From contig NZ_CP100457.1 in assembly GCF_024228315.1 (NCBI RefSeq), forward strand, positions 80,668-144,667: DNA of 64,000 nucleotides. The letters are read 5' to 3'. The notes beneath the pieces were generated by a model, which saw only the letters and a program-made list of their open reading frames with translations, was not told the DNA's origin and did not search any database. This document shows, one piece after another, positions 42,340-52,066 of this stretch. The position numbers were made by a program, and so were the translations under genes. This stretch comes from Halomarina pelagica. Lineage in GTDB: Archaea; Halobacteriota; Halobacteria; Halobacteriales; Haloarculaceae. Position 1 is the first letter of the stretch; each line of letters begins with the position of its first letter.

Positions 42340-43425
42340 TTAGAATTGGTAACCGAATTCATTCATTCGGTAACATCCAAGGCCAAAGAAGTCATCAGAG
42401 TCAGGATCTTCATAGTTACAGAGGCTAATAAGCCAGCAGTAGGAGGAGTTATTCGGTGATTCATAATAGCTCATCGAACCGCTGTCCCCTGGTTTATAAT
42501 CATTTGATGAACTATTATCAACTAACCATACAGAATACGGTTTCGGAAGACAGCCAAAAAAAGAGGTGTATACAGTCGATGCAATAGCTGTGATGCCTGC
42601 CGTCGTCGTCCGGCAGGTTCTCTGTCCAACTTTTTGCGGGCGGGCTCCGTTTCGCCGGAGGTCACCGAGCCCGTCGTAGGAAAAATTCCCTCGGATTCCA
42701 TTATATCCAGAGTCCCAAATCGCACGAGCATATCCGAATCCATTAGTGATATCAGTAGCGGCGAAGTCTTCCTTACACCGGTCGTACCGGACCTCACCAA
42801 TCAAAGTACCATCTGCCTTTCTCAATTTCTTACCAACATTATCAGAACCATTAAAGATATGCTGGCTTGTTATAATGTAACTGTTTCCGTTTTTATATCC
42901 CGTACAACTTACGGTGCCATACCCACGTTCAGAACTATCGCCTTTAACCAAGAAGCCGCCATAGATGTATGTATTGGTCCAGTTTCGGAGATCATCAAGG
43001 CTACAACTAGTAGGCCGTGGAACGCCTGATTTACGGGGGACTACCTCCACACCGTCCACGTGATCTGGTAGCTCTGAAGCAGTCCGGTGGTATTTATCTT
43101 CCACAATTCGAACCGAGATTCTTGAGTTCTCACCTCCAGCGTCTCCTGGAATTACACCGACAGAGACCACTCCATTTTTCTGGCTGAATCGGTGACCTAC
43201 TCGATCTTTAACATCAGTTGCGTGTCTGAAATCGTTGTACCAGTCTGCGGGGATATATTTGACGAAAGGCGTCCGCTTTGCATGAGGATCATCCCCATGA
43301 AAACCCACAACAATAGGGACTTCGTCCGATGCCGCCGCTTTAACATCATCGGTTGTAAGATAACTCGCAGTAATACCACTGAAGCCTAAACCAGAGAGTG
43401 TCCGCATTAATCGACGTCGAGACAT
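42340..43425 (-). CDS. Tat-exported trypsin-like serine protease
   Basis: 361 aa from ATG 43425. The Tat signal is SRRRLMRTLSGLGFSG. The catalytic triad candidates of the chymotrypsin fold are His189 (YIITSQHIFNG), Asp220/225 (KEDFAATDI) and Ser315 in KPGDSGSMSYY. Several Cys (141, 174, 217, 271, 292, 330) suggest disulfides. It probably cuts proteins outside the cell. Composition is AT-rich. It is followed on its 5' side by a membrane protein gene in the same direction and a metzincin fragment, so the locus may be a transferred exported-protease set. Confidence 0.82.
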   Translation of the reverse strand: MSRRRLMRTLSGLGFSGITASYLTTDDVKAAASDEVPIVVGFHGDDPHAKRTPFVKYIPADWYNDFRHATDVKDRVGHRFSQKNGVVSVGVIPGDAGGENSRISVRIVEDKYHRTASELPDHVDGVEVVPRKSGVPRPTSCSLDDLRNWTNTYIYGGFLVKGDSSERGYGTVSCTGYKNGNSYIITSQHIFNGSDNVGKKLRKADGTLIGEVRYDRCKEDFAATDITNGFGYARAIWDSGYNGIRGNFSYDGLGDLRRNGARPQKVGQRTCRTTTAGITAIASTVYTSFFGCLPKPYSVWLVDNSSSNDYKPGDSGSMSYYESPNNSSYCWLISLCNYEDPDSDDFFGLGCYRMNEFGYQF

Positions 43426-43585
43426 TACCTTACACCGCTTCCGGTGAATCCCCTGTGTTTCAGGATATTTCGGTTTCATCATACTACTGCCTAACCTATA
43501 CCATCTCTAATATATTAATCTTACTGTGATTCATATCTAATGAACACTAGTGAAGGACTACAATTTCAGCCGCCCTATTAGCAAG

Positions 43586-43990
43586 TTATGACAGCTTTCT
43601 CAGCACGACCCCAAGTATAAATCCTACTGTGCCAAAAATGAATCCGAAAATGAGAGCAAATATTACGATATGATGCGGTGGAACTTCGCCTCCATAGGTT
43701 GCAATTCCACCACTGGTAAGGACTCCACCAGCAATGATACTAGGCACGACAATACAAGTGAGATAACCCCCATTTCGGTAGCCATGAATTACACTCAACC
43801 CGAGAAGAAAAATACCAGCTACGATCTGGGCGACCTCAGACTGGAACACGACAAACGATCCTAAAGAAAACATGGTACCAATATAAACCGCTGCTAAACT
43901 GATCACACCGCTTAATAGAATGAAAAGAACGGCCACTGCCAGTGAGCGACCAACGATTAACCCACGAATCTGGTGCCGTTGAAACTGCAT
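43586..43990 (-). CDS. Four-helix membrane protein
   Basis: 134 aa. Hydrophobic helices lie at about 10-37, 46-68, 76-97 and 105-130 (HIVIFALIFGFIFGTVGFIL is the last). I do not recognise it. It is transcribed toward the exported protease with a 160-nt gap. AT-rich like its neighbour, hence probably acquired together. Confidence 0.6.
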   Translation of the reverse strand: MQFQRHQIRGLIVGRSLAVAVLFILLSGVISLAAVYIGTMFSLGSFVVFQSEVAQIVAGIFLLGLSVIHGYRNGGYLTCIVVPSIIAGGVLTSGGIATYGGEVPPHHIVIFALIFGFIFGTVGFILGVVLRKLS

Positions 43991-44512
43991 AGAGGAGATA
44001 CATCCGAAGAGGATATATGTGTTTCCTACGCTATAGTCACCGTTTCAAGTATTGTATTGAATAGCCTCACGAAGCGACTTCGTGACGCAGATAACTGGTT
44101 AGAGAGCAACAAAGCGCCGTTGATGAACTATGCAGATGCCGTGGTGGTTCTTGACCACTATTATTTCGATGAAGGCCATTACGGGGTGGGATTCATCGGC
44201 AATGTCGGGTACGACAGCAATATCTGTGGGATTATTGACTGTGCCTATGAAGACTACAACAGTATGGCGCCAGAACTCCAAAATGTAAAATCCGCAGGGG
44301 TCGCCTACCACGAACTCAGTCACGTTTTCAACGCTCGTCATACTGATGTAGGTATGGACATATATAACAACGCAACCATCAAGTACGGTTTCGACGATGG
44401 CATTTCTGCCTGTTACAAAGACGCGTTACCCGAAGTCGTCGAACGTGAACAGTCGTATTGCTGCGTCAACAGGGTCCGTAATCGCTACGATAACCGTAAG
44501 GTTCTCTTTTAA
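43973..44512 (+). CDS. Metzincin-like metalloprotease fragment
   Basis: The zinc motif HELSHVFNARH (His113, Glu114, His117, His123) has the metzincin spacing HExxHxxxxxH, with Asn in place of the usual Gly. The C-terminal part has three Cys (CYKDALP, YCCVNR). The first 20 residues have poor composition and overlap the 5' end of the divergent membrane gene, and no signal peptide is present, although family members are normally exported. The gene is probably 5'-truncated. Confidence 0.55.
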   Translation: MPLKLHRGDTSEEDICVSYAIVTVSSIVLNSLTKRLRDADNWLESNKAPLMNYADAVVVLDHYYFDEGHYGVGFIGNVGYDSNICGIIDCAYEDYNSMAPELQNVKSAGVAYHELSHVFNARHTDVGMDIYNNATIKYGFDDGISACYKDALPEVVEREQSYCCVNRVRNRYDNRKVLF

Positions 44513-44568
44513 TTCGTTCGTGTGCAATTCGACGAAAAAGACACCATCATACACGCAAATTAAGGGTT

Positions 44569-45081
44569 ATGAACCGAAGACAGTTCCTCCTCATCGGCAC
44601 GGGTTCGGTGTTGTTCGCCGGCTGCCTGAACAATCCCACCCGGGCAGGTGATACCACAAACGAGTCAAATTCGTCGAACGAGACGACGCCCGATCCGGCA
44701 GCGCCGTCGAACGGCTCTACGCCCTCGAACGTCACGTCAGCTGATTTACCTCCGGTCTCCGAAGCCCCGCGCGACCTCCTCGTGCAGAACGAAGATCGGG
44801 TCCGCCACGAAATTAGCGTCACAATCAAGCACGCTGGGGCGCAGATCTTCTCGGAGACGGTGACGCTGAACCCGGCACTCAACGAGAGTGGCGAGGTAAA
44901 CTCCGGATACAAGCGATATTGGAGTGAAGTCATTCCAGAGACAGGCATGTATACGGTGACTGCATCAGTGACCGGCGGAGAATCGGTCACGGAGAAGATG
45001 CATGTTACCAATCAGACGACCGGTCTCTTCGTCCTGATTGAGGAAGGCACGATCAAAGTCAGGGAAAAACCGACGATGTAA
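44569..45081 (+). CDS. Tat lipoprotein of unknown function
   Basis: 170 aa. MNRRQFLLIGTGSVLFAGCL has the twin-arginine motif and lipobox FAGC. A Ser/Thr/Asn/Pro-rich linker (25-62) leads to an immunoglobulin-like beta domain (RDLLVQNEDRVRHEISVTIK, GMYTVTASVTGGESVTEKMH). The domain resembles carbohydrate- or protein-binding exported modules of haloarchaea. Single gene. Confidence 0.8.
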   Translation: MNRRQFLLIGTGSVLFAGCLNNPTRAGDTTNESNSSNETTPDPAAPSNGSTPSNVTSADLPPVSEAPRDLLVQNEDRVRHEISVTIKHAGAQIFSETVTLNPALNESGEVNSGYKRYWSEVIPETGMYTVTASVTGGESVTEKMHVTNQTTGLFVLIEEGTIKVREKPTM

Positions 45082-45281
45082 GTAAGGGGCGTCGCTCTAT
45101 ATGTAAAATTAGAGCACAGTTCAACCAACTTCTTGACGGCGTTCGACGTGATCCGTAAGACTGACCACGTCAACATTGTCCCCGGCGCCGGGACCGATCA
45201 GAGGGCGCGAGTATCTGTCTGACGTACTTTTATGAGACTGTGGAACGCACGCGAAACTACTGTTGAACGGGCGTTAAACAG

Positions 45282-46265
45282 GTGTCAAACGACGGGAAGC
45301 AATACCCATACGACACGACTATGGCAGCAGACGACGCCCTGCGGAGCAACTCTTCCCCGAGACAGAACGAAGAACCGTCCGCGCTGCGGCTCGCGAGCTT
45401 CGTCGACAAAGGCGGCGTCGGCAAGACCACCGCCGTCGCGCATATCGGCGTTGCACTCGCTGAGCGCGGCCTCGACGTCCTCCTGGTCGACCTCGCCGGC
45501 AAACAGGGCGACCTCGCAAAGCAGTTTGGCATGTGGGAGACCGTCCGCGAGGGCCGCGACTGGCCGAATATCACGACGACGTTTCAGGCCGAATGGTCAG
45601 AGATCGCCGACCAAGTTCCGACTGCCGCTCAGGAGCTCATCGCTGCGACCGGCGAAGGGCCCGACCTCCTGCGGCGCACGAATCGCTCGACGGCCTCGAC
45701 GCGAAGCTCGCCGCCGATGACGACGCCGCCGACCGGTATTCGCGCTTCGACCGCTTTCTGAGCGAGTACATCGCCGACGCGTACGATGCGATTCTGATTG
45801 ACCTCCCCGGCGCCTCGTCGAACGTCGCGTATAACGGCTTATGGGCCGCCGGCAACGTCCTGACGCCGACGCGGCCCGGTGCCTTCGAGGCAGGCCAGGC
45901 GCGACGACTTCGCGCGGATGCACGAGACGCTCGGCGTCGAGATCGAGCTCGCCATGCTGCTGCCGAACGAGGTCGACGTCCGGACGACCGCTGACCAGGC
46001 GTTTCTCGACGCCCTCGCCGAGGAGTTCGGCGACGTCCTCGCGCCGGCGCACGTCCCCCGGTCGAAGGATATCTAGAACGCACAACTCGACGGGCAAACC
46101 GCGTTCGCGCTCGCCGACCCCTCCCCGACGGCCGAGCGGGCGCTCGACGCCTATCGCGCCGCGGCGCGAGCCCTCTGTGAACGCTTCGACGTCGTCAGCG
46201 ACCCAGCGAGCAGCGGCGAACAGAACGCGACAGTGAACGCCTCTCCGGAGCACACCTATGAGTGA
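45282..46265 (+). pseudogene. parA (partition ATPase), frameshifted
   Basis: Three frames make one ParA/MinD-type ATPase. SFVDKGGVGKTTAVAHIGVA (deviant Walker A) and VLLVDLAGKQGDLAKQF are in frame one. A shift near 45673 leads to AYDAILIDLPGASSNVAYNG (Walker B region). A second shift near 45897 leads to FARMHETLGVEIELAMLLPN. A TAG at 46074-46076 interrupts the tail NAQLDGQTAFALADPSPTAE. Partition through this gene is lost. Its 3' end still overlaps the intact partner gene start. Confidence 0.8.
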
Positions 46266-46773
46266 TTCTGACCCGTCACCCCCAGACGACGACCCCGACC
46301 CCGACGCCGAGCCTGACGACGCGGACCCGTTCGCGAGCCTCGACCCCGACCTCCGCGAGAAAACCGACGTCGGCGACCGAACCGACAGCGCCCCCGCGTC
46401 GGCCGAGAGCGCCGACGACGGCGGAGAGGCCGATGCCGTCGAGCAGTCACCGCACGAGGCGTTTGCGGCCGCAGTAGAGACGCACCTCGACGCGATTGCC
46501 GCCGGCGAGAAGGGCGATACGATCGGCGTGCGTGACCCTGAGCTCGCGGCGTTCCTCCGGGCGCTCAACGACGTCCCGAGTATCCGGACCGACGTCGGAC
46601 TCGCCGTGCAAGCGGCGTACGGGACGCCGCCGGACCCGACGGGCGTCGATAAGAGTACGATCGTCCGGCTCGCCGTTCGCGCGGCGCTCGCCGAATACGA
46701 CCCGGAGACGTTTGCGACGTTCCGTGACGTGCTGACCGACCGCGCTCGCGTGATCGTAACAATTACGCCGTAA
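46258..46773 (+). CDS. ParA-partner protein (acidic, C-terminal DNA-binding-like region)
   Basis: 171 aa. The first 65 residues are extremely acidic and repetitive (Asp/Pro-rich). The C-terminal 100 contain IGVRDPELAAFLRALNDVPS and KSTIVRLAVRAALAEYD, like the small partner encoded behind haloarchaeal plasmid parA genes. The ATG overlaps the parA remnant's stop. The last nine residues after FRDVLTDRAR (VIVTITP) look replaced: a better continuation (RRGGDR) is found at 48287. Confidence 0.65.
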   Translation: MSDSDPSPPDDDPDPDAEPDDADPFASLDPDLREKTDVGDRTDSAPASAESADDGGEADAVEQSPHEAFAAAVETHLDAIAAGEKGDTIGVRDPELAAFLRALNDVPSIRTDVGLAVQAAYGTPPDPTGVDKSTIVRLAVRAALAEYDPETFATFRDVLTDRARVIVTITP

Positions 46774-46860
46774 ATCGTATGAAGGGGATAGACCGATAAT
46801 CGATACAACACCGATTGTATCCTACGGAATTAACATACCTATAAACCCAGTACCACCACT

Positions 46861-47388
46861 ATGAGATTTGCTAACGTCCACTGCACGATGATAGTAGCCG
46901 TGCTGCTCGTTACAGCAGGTTGTATCGGTTCGACGGGGCCAGAAGCCGATACCGAGCGTCCTACTGAATCTGGATCAGTAGACGTGACGTCTAATGTGAC
47001 GATCCACCCCTATCCCCAACTTCCATCCACGCTCACGAACGAGACCGCAGTCGAGTACGCGAGAACCTACGAGCGCGCACATGCACAGCGGCAGGCGCTC
47101 AACGAAAGTCAGAACGTCAGTGGCTCGCTCGAAACGGTGCAGATAAGCATCGAGACGGCCGTCGCGACAAAGACTGCCGATGGTGGCTACATCGTCCGAC
47201 TCGATTACGCCGTTGGATTACAGATCGAACTACCTGACGGGAAGGTCGTCGCCTCAGATCACGTTGTCCTCGTTGACTACTACCTTAACGAGACGACGGC
47301 CCTCCGAGCGGTTGCTCCGACGGCAAACGGTCCCGTTCCTGATCCACGGACAAATGGAACGGTTATTGCACAGCGCTCTCAGAACTGA
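46861..47388 (+). CDS. Sec-type lipoprotein of unknown function
   Basis: 175 aa. The N-terminal helix CTMIVAVLLVTAGCIG has a lipobox TAGC without an RR motif, so Sec export. A Ser/Thr linker then a beta-rich domain with VDYYLNETTALRAVAPT. TATA-like CCTATAAAC lies about 25 nt upstream. Single gene. The family is unknown to me. Confidence 0.75.
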   Translation: MRFANVHCTMIVAVLLVTAGCIGSTGPEADTERPTESGSVDVTSNVTIHPYPQLPSTLTNETAVEYARTYERAHAQRQALNESQNVSGSLETVQISIETAVATKTADGGYIVRLDYAVGLQIELPDGKVVASDHVVLVDYYLNETTALRAVAPTANGPVPDPRTNGTVIAQRSQN

Positions 47389-47503
47389 TCTTCAGCAAGA
47401 TTCATCGTTATCCAACAGATACAGGCTTGGCCGATATGGATATCAGGGGGATCTGACACTGAATCGTCCATACGACCGGTGGCGCGCCTATTAGTATGAG
47501 AGT

Positions 47504-47734
47504 ATGAGCGTCTTTTCAAATTACGTCTCGACCTCGGCCTACGGGAACTACTATAACTGGAACTGGCAGAACAACAACCAGAACACGACCATCGATCACC
47601 GCCAGTTCGTTCGCGGCCACGATGACGGCCATCTGGGCTACGATACCCAGCACTGGCACGAGGGAGAAGACGCTGGGCTTCTCTATGCCACCGTCGGCGT
47701 TCACTCCAGTTATACAGACGGTCCTGGACCGTAG
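47504..47734 (+). CDS. 76-aa Asn/Gln/Tyr-rich ORF
   Basis: It begins MSVFSNYVSTSAYGNYYNWN and contains HDDGHLGYDTQHWHEG. The unusual composition (Asn, Gln, Tyr, His, Trp) suggests a surface-exposed segment or a fragment of a larger protein. No signal peptide. Uncertain. Confidence 0.35.
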   Translation: MSVFSNYVSTSAYGNYYNWNWQNNNQNTTIDHRQFVRGHDDGHLGYDTQHWHEGEDAGLLYATVGVHSSYTDGPGP

Positions 47735-47769
47735 GAAAGGTTAGTATCTATACTGTTGTATAGTAATAT

Positions 47770-48054
47770 ATGGTCATAGCAGCTCAATCCCGTCGACTCC
47801 CCGCCTTCGGCGTAAAAGTGGTACTCGCCGTCGCCGTCCTCGCTGGCTTACACCTGCTCGCACAGGTCAGTACGGTCCGCCTCCTGCAGATCCCCGGCTA
47901 CCTCATCATGGCCGGGGTCGACCTGATCCAGAACACGGTGCTCCCTGGCCTCTCAGGGCTCGAATTCGACGCCCTGTACGCCGTCTATCTGGTGATCGTC
48001 GCGGTCGTCCTGACGCTCCTCGTTCGAGCAGTCTACGCGCGAACCACCGCGTAA
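47770..48054 (+). CDS. Small membrane protein
   Basis: 94 aa. Helices at about 13-35 (FGVKVVLAVAVLAGLHLLAQ) and 68-88 (LYAVYLVIVAVVLTLLVRAV), with a weaker amphipathic middle. ATG 47770. Unknown haloarchaeal type. Confidence 0.6.
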   Translation: MVIAAQSRRLPAFGVKVVLAVAVLAGLHLLAQVSTVRLLQIPGYLIMAGVDLIQNTVLPGLSGLEFDALYAVYLVIVAVVLTLLVRAVYARTTA

Positions 48055-48454
48055 CTTCCCTCTCACACGCTTTTACAGCCGCACGACGCTCGCCGTGCAC
48101 TGGATCTCCCGGTTGTCTCCTGTCTGTTTCACGTTCGTTAGCCACGACGTGCGTCCGACTGACGCCTTGGCGGTGGACAGTTCGTGTAACCCTGAACGCG
48201 GCCCCGCAGCGACAGTGATGAATCAGTACTTCCATCGTGCCGGCGGAGCTATTCGGCGGCACGTCTGAAGTCCAATCCAGAGACATCCGGGATGTTCCGT
48301 GACGTTCTGACCGACCGAGCGCGCCGCGGCGGCGACCGACCGGCGCGCGGCTCTCTCGACCGTCGGACGCTGCCCTATCCGATGTATCCGACAGATCTAC
48401 GCACGCGACTCCCGACGCTGAACAGTTTTCACGTACGTCGGGGACAATCCACGG
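48055..48454. other. 400-bp region with a remnant of the parA-partner 3' end
   Basis: At 48287-48340 TTCCGTGACGTTCTGACCGA encodes FRDVLTDRARRGGDRP, matching the end of the gene at 46258. The rest shows no gene. Confidence 0.5.
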
Positions 48455-48808
48455 CTACGGTGCGAGTATTAATATTGACCCAATTAGGAATATCACGGCG
48501 CCGGTTCTATAGGCGATGTTGCTTTTAACGCTCTCTTTGAGGACAGCCTCCCCGGATTCTTTCGCCGCCGGGGGATCGCCAGGGCCCGGCTTGCCCGTCT
48601 TGACGTAAAAGTCTGTGACGATTGAATTGGTCGCCGTTCTCGTGAGCCAGCATTTGAGAACGTACTTGCAGGCAAGGGAAAAATTCCACGCCTTTCCCAA
48701 AGCCGGCGCGAGCATGAGCAACCCGCCGAGGATTGATAGGAGCGGGCCCCATCCACCCGTTGCTTCGAGGAACGAAGATATCATTGGCAGACAACTGTTC
48801 GCAGCCAT
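48455..48808 (-). CDS. Membrane protein, two helices
   Basis: 117 aa. TM1 is about 20-38 (GPLLSILGGLLMLAPALG), TM2 about 98-116 (GAVIFLIGSILILAP), with a basic-acidic loop of 60 residues between. The start could be M1 or M9. Unknown function. Confidence 0.55.
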   Translation of the reverse strand: MAANSCLPMISSFLEATGGWGPLLSILGGLLMLAPALGKAWNFSLACKYVLKCWLTRTATNSIVTDFYVKTGKPGPGDPPAAKESGEAVLKESVKSNIAYRTGAVIFLIGSILILAP

Positions 48809-49296
48809 TACTTACATTTCGTTTGGTATGTATGGGAGCTTGGTCACCGCCGCGTATGCGAGTACGCGGCAGTAGACGACGTCTGGCGATTTTACCCGAA
48901 AAACAATACCGGAACACGGCAAGAACCGCCGCTTCAGACCAGCCATACACCACATACCGCTATCGTAAATCTATAGATAGGTTCGGCCAGAGGTCGGCAG
49001 TTTGACTTCTGACAAACCACCAATCTACCAACATTACTGATGGGCGGGATGTGGAGACAGCAATTTCACAGTTTGAAGAGCACATCTACTGAGCGGCTGT
49101 TTCACCCAAACCAGCTGGTAAGAACCCACCTCGATGTGGGGAGTCCCCTCGGAAAGTACAGAAGACTATTCGGCAAGCGGCCGCTTTCTAACTTAAACCC
49201 ATTAGACTTCTGTGCGATTTTACCAATCACACAGAAGTCTACTTATATACTCGAGAAATCCTGAGCCTTAACTCCCTGCGATGCATAATTACTCCC
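48809..49296. other. 490-bp intergenic region before redox module 2
   Basis: Contains the 12-bp inverted repeat at 49203-49241 and a TATA-like CTTATATAC at 49242. No credible gene. Confidence 0.45.
49203..49241. promoter_or_regulatory. Inverted repeat upstream of HTH_10 gene 3
   Basis: TAGACTTCTGTG (49203-49214) and CACAGAAGTCTA (49230-49241) are perfect 12-bp arms with starts 27 nt apart, directly before CTTATATAC. The distance between arms nearly equals that upstream of the paralog at 30105. Confidence 0.6.
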
Positions 49297-49974
49297 ATGA
49301 CAATTACGACTGAGTTTTGCCTCAGTTCACCTTCTCTCCCACTGGTCAGTATCACTGAGAGACTCCCACCAGACCAAGTTGAGTGCGTTCACGGACTCTG
49401 TTTCGAACAGGACGCCCGGATGTTCATCGTCAAAATCGATTCCGAAGTCAACGTCTCAGAAGCCGACTTGGAAGCCCTAAACGAAGTTTCAGAGGCGACA
49501 ACGATTGGCTACGCGGGCGAGCAAACAATCCACAACCTTACTATAGAACTTGACGACTCAATCTCGCAGGTATTCAACGGGGGCAGTTCTGCAGCAGCAA
49601 AACTCGAACCGACCATCGTCACACCGGACGGGTGGTACGAAAAGAAAGTGTACAAGGACCGTAATGCGTTCATGGAGTCTCGGACCCGCTGTGAGAACTA
49701 CGGCATCTCGCTCGATCTCATCTCTATGACCTCCACTTCCGCTGCATCGGACGACGCTCTCCCGTTTGGGTTGACTGAACGGCAATACGAGGCGTTGACA
49801 CTCGCATTTTCCCGTGGTTACTACGAGAGTCCACGCAAGACATCGACCGAGGAACTTGCCGAGGAACTCAGCATCTCACAGCCCTCGCTATCGAGACTTC
49901 TCAGGCGAGGTGAGCGCCAGATTCTCTCTTCCGCTCTCCAGTCACGAGAATACTTAAACACGGTTTCCAGTTAG
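49297..49974 (+). CDS. HTH_10 regulator, redox module 2
   Basis: 225 aa. MTITTEFCLSSPSLPLVSIT is nearly the same opening as the gene at 30105. The C-terminus LTERQYEALTLAFSRGYYES then LAEELSISQPSLSRLLRRGE is HTH_10. It lies 52 nt before the first aldo/keto reductase of module 2, under its own 12-bp inverted repeat. Confidence 0.87.
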   Translation: MTITTEFCLSSPSLPLVSITERLPPDQVECVHGLCFEQDARMFIVKIDSEVNVSEADLEALNEVSEATTIGYAGEQTIHNLTIELDDSISQVFNGGSSAAAKLEPTIVTPDGWYEKKVYKDRNAFMESRTRCENYGISLDLISMTSTSAASDDALPFGLTERQYEALTLAFSRGYYESPRKTSTEELAEELSISQPSLSRLLRRGERQILSSALQSREYLNTVSS

Positions 49975-50026
49975 CCTCGTCACTATCTGACCGTAGTCCC
50001 TCGTATCCGGTAGACAGAGACCCACC

Positions 50027-50878
50027 ATGAGATCAGTCGAACTCAACAACGGCGTGGAGATGCCGATTCTCGGTTTTGGCACGTACCAAATCGAAGACCT
50101 CGACGAGTGCGAACGAAGTGTCTCGGAAGCACTCGAAACAGGGTATCGACTCATCGATACTGCGGCGTCGTATGAGAACGAGGAGGCGGTCGGTAGGGCA
50201 ATCGAAAAGAGCGACGTGCCGCGAGACGAGGTGTTCGTCACGTCGAAGCTCTGGATTCAGGACGCTGGCTACGAAGCCACGTTGGATGCGTACGAGCGGT
50301 CGCTGGACCGACTGGGCCTTGACTACCTAGACCTGTTTCTGATTCATCAGCCCTACGGAGACATCCACTGCTCGTGGCAGGCTATGGAAGACCTCTACGA
50401 GGAAGGCCAGATCAGGGCAATCGGGGTCAGCAACTTCCACCCCGACCGCGTGATGGACCTCATCGTCCACAACGATGTCGTCCCCGCAGTGAATCAGATT
50501 GAGACCCATCCATTCTACCAGCGAACTGACAACGCAGCGTTTCTCGAAGAACACGACATTCAACACGAGTCGTGGGGGCCGTTCGCCGAAGGCCAGAATA
50601 ATATCTTCGACCACGACGTGTTGACCACGATTGGAGACCGCTACGACAAATCCGCTGCACAGGTGGTGCTTCGATGGCTCATTCAGCGTGAGATCGTTGC
50701 CATTCCGAAGTCGGTCCACGACGAGCGGATCGCCGAGAATTTCGATGTCTTCGACTTCGAACTCGACTCGGAGGAAATGGAGACGATTCCGGAATTGGAC
50801 GAAGGCGAAAGCCAGTTCTTCGACCATAGAAATCCTGAAATGGTGAAACAGCTGGGGGAAGCTGAACGGGAGACGTAA
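50027..50878 (+). CDS. Aldo/keto reductase (AKR), module 2
   Basis: 283 aa, same length as its paralog at 33369 and similar throughout. The tetrad is at [16 protein letters not shown] and LIHQPYGD (Asp44, Tyr49, Lys74, His107). NADPH-dependent carbonyl reductase. It follows the HTH_10 gene and precedes a second reductase. Confidence 0.92.
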   Translation: MRSVELNNGVEMPILGFGTYQIEDLDECERSVSEALETGYRLIDTAASYENEEAVGRAIEKSDVPRDEVFVTSKLWIQDAGYEATLDAYERSLDRLGLDYLDLFLIHQPYGDIHCSWQAMEDLYEEGQIRAIGVSNFHPDRVMDLIVHNDVVPAVNQIETHPFYQRTDNAAFLEEHDIQHESWGPFAEGQNNIFDHDVLTTIGDRYDKSAAQVVLRWLIQREIVAIPKSVHDERIAENFDVFDFELDSEEMETIPELDEGESQFFDHRNPEMVKQLGEAERET

Positions 50879-51018
50879 TTCCCGATTGCAGGAGCTACCC
50901 CTTGGGTCAGACTCCAACGTGTTCGCGGTACGCAACGGTCACGCGCGCACTTAAACGCGGTATTACGTTAGCATCACACCGAAGCGATTCACATCCCTTG
51001 TTCAAACTGAGAGTGACG

Positions 51019-52032
51019 ATGGAATACACGACCCTTGGTTCGACCGGAATGAAGGTCAGTCGCCTCTGTCTCGGCGGGATGAGTTTCGGTGTGAGCGACC
51101 TTCACGACTGGACACTTGACGAGGAGGGATCACGCGAAATCATCGAACGCGCGATTGACCTTGGAATCAACTTCTTCGACACGGCGAATGCGTACTCGAA
51201 CGGGGAGTCCGAAGAGATAATCGGGGACGTTCTTGATGACTATGACCGGGACGAACACGTTGTCGCCACGAAATGCTACTTTCCCACGAACCGCTTCTCG
51301 GGCGAGGACGAGCCGCACCCAAACGCGTCCGGGCTCTCACGGAAGACCATCGAACAGGAATTAGAGAATTCACTGGATCGGCTGGGGATGGACACCATCG
51401 ACCTCTACCAGATCCACCGGTGGGACTACGACACACCCATCGAGCAGACGCTACGCGCACTTGACGACGCGGTCCGTCGTGGAACGGTGCGATACATCGG
51501 AGCATCCTCGATGTGGACCCACCAGTTCGCCGAGGCGCTCTACACCAGCAAGCACCTGGGCCTTGACCGATTCGTGACGATGCAGGACCACTACAACCTC
51601 GCCTACCGCGAGGGGGAACGCGAGATCTTCCCCTTCTGCAAGAAAGAAGACATCGGCGTCATCCCGTGGAGTCCGCTTGCCCAGGGGTACCTCACCCGCC
51701 CCCACGAAGAGATGACTGCGACGACTCGCGGTGAGGAGCTGACCGAGATCCACGAGGAGTACCGGATGGGCGGTGGCCCAGACGTCAATGAGCGTGTTGA
51801 GGAGCTGGCTACGCAGAAGGGTGTGACGATGGCACAACTCTCGCTGGCGTGGCTACTCCATCAGGATGCCGTTGATGCACCGATTGTTGGCACCACGAGT
51901 GTCGAACATCTCGAACAAGCTGTCGAAGCACTGGAGATCGATCTGTCAGATTCGGACCTCGAATACCTCGAAGAGCCATACGAACCCCTCCCGATTGCTG
52001 GGGCTCCCGTCCCCGGGTCGCAGGCCAACTAG
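51019..52032 (+). CDS. Aldo/keto reductase (YajO/Tas-like), module 2
   Basis: 337 aa from ATG 51019; the longer frame from 50902 has an unrelated N-terminus. Tetrad Asp54, Tyr59, Lys85, His133 (FFDTANAYS, VVATKCYF, IHRWDY). It is a close paralog of 35050, with six more C-terminal residues (PVPGSQAN region). It precedes the flavodoxin-like lipoprotein gene by 34 nt. Confidence 0.92.
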   Translation: MEYTTLGSTGMKVSRLCLGGMSFGVSDLHDWTLDEEGSREIIERAIDLGINFFDTANAYSNGESEEIIGDVLDDYDRDEHVVATKCYFPTNRFSGEDEPHPNASGLSRKTIEQELENSLDRLGMDTIDLYQIHRWDYDTPIEQTLRALDDAVRRGTVRYIGASSMWTHQFAEALYTSKHLGLDRFVTMQDHYNLAYREGEREIFPFCKKEDIGVIPWSPLAQGYLTRPHEEMTATTRGEELTEIHEEYRMGGGPDVNERVEELATQKGVTMAQLSLAWLLHQDAVDAPIVGTTSVEHLEQAVEALEIDLSDSDLEYLEEPYEPLPIAGAPVPGSQAN

Positions 52033-52066
52033 AGCCGCCTCAATACAGGATTTCACTTAAATTCAC

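Noticed and set aside
45597..46811. Minus-strand ORF of 404 codons opposite the parA remnant
   Set aside because: Ser/Arg-rich low-complexity translation; the ParA motifs lie on the other strand.
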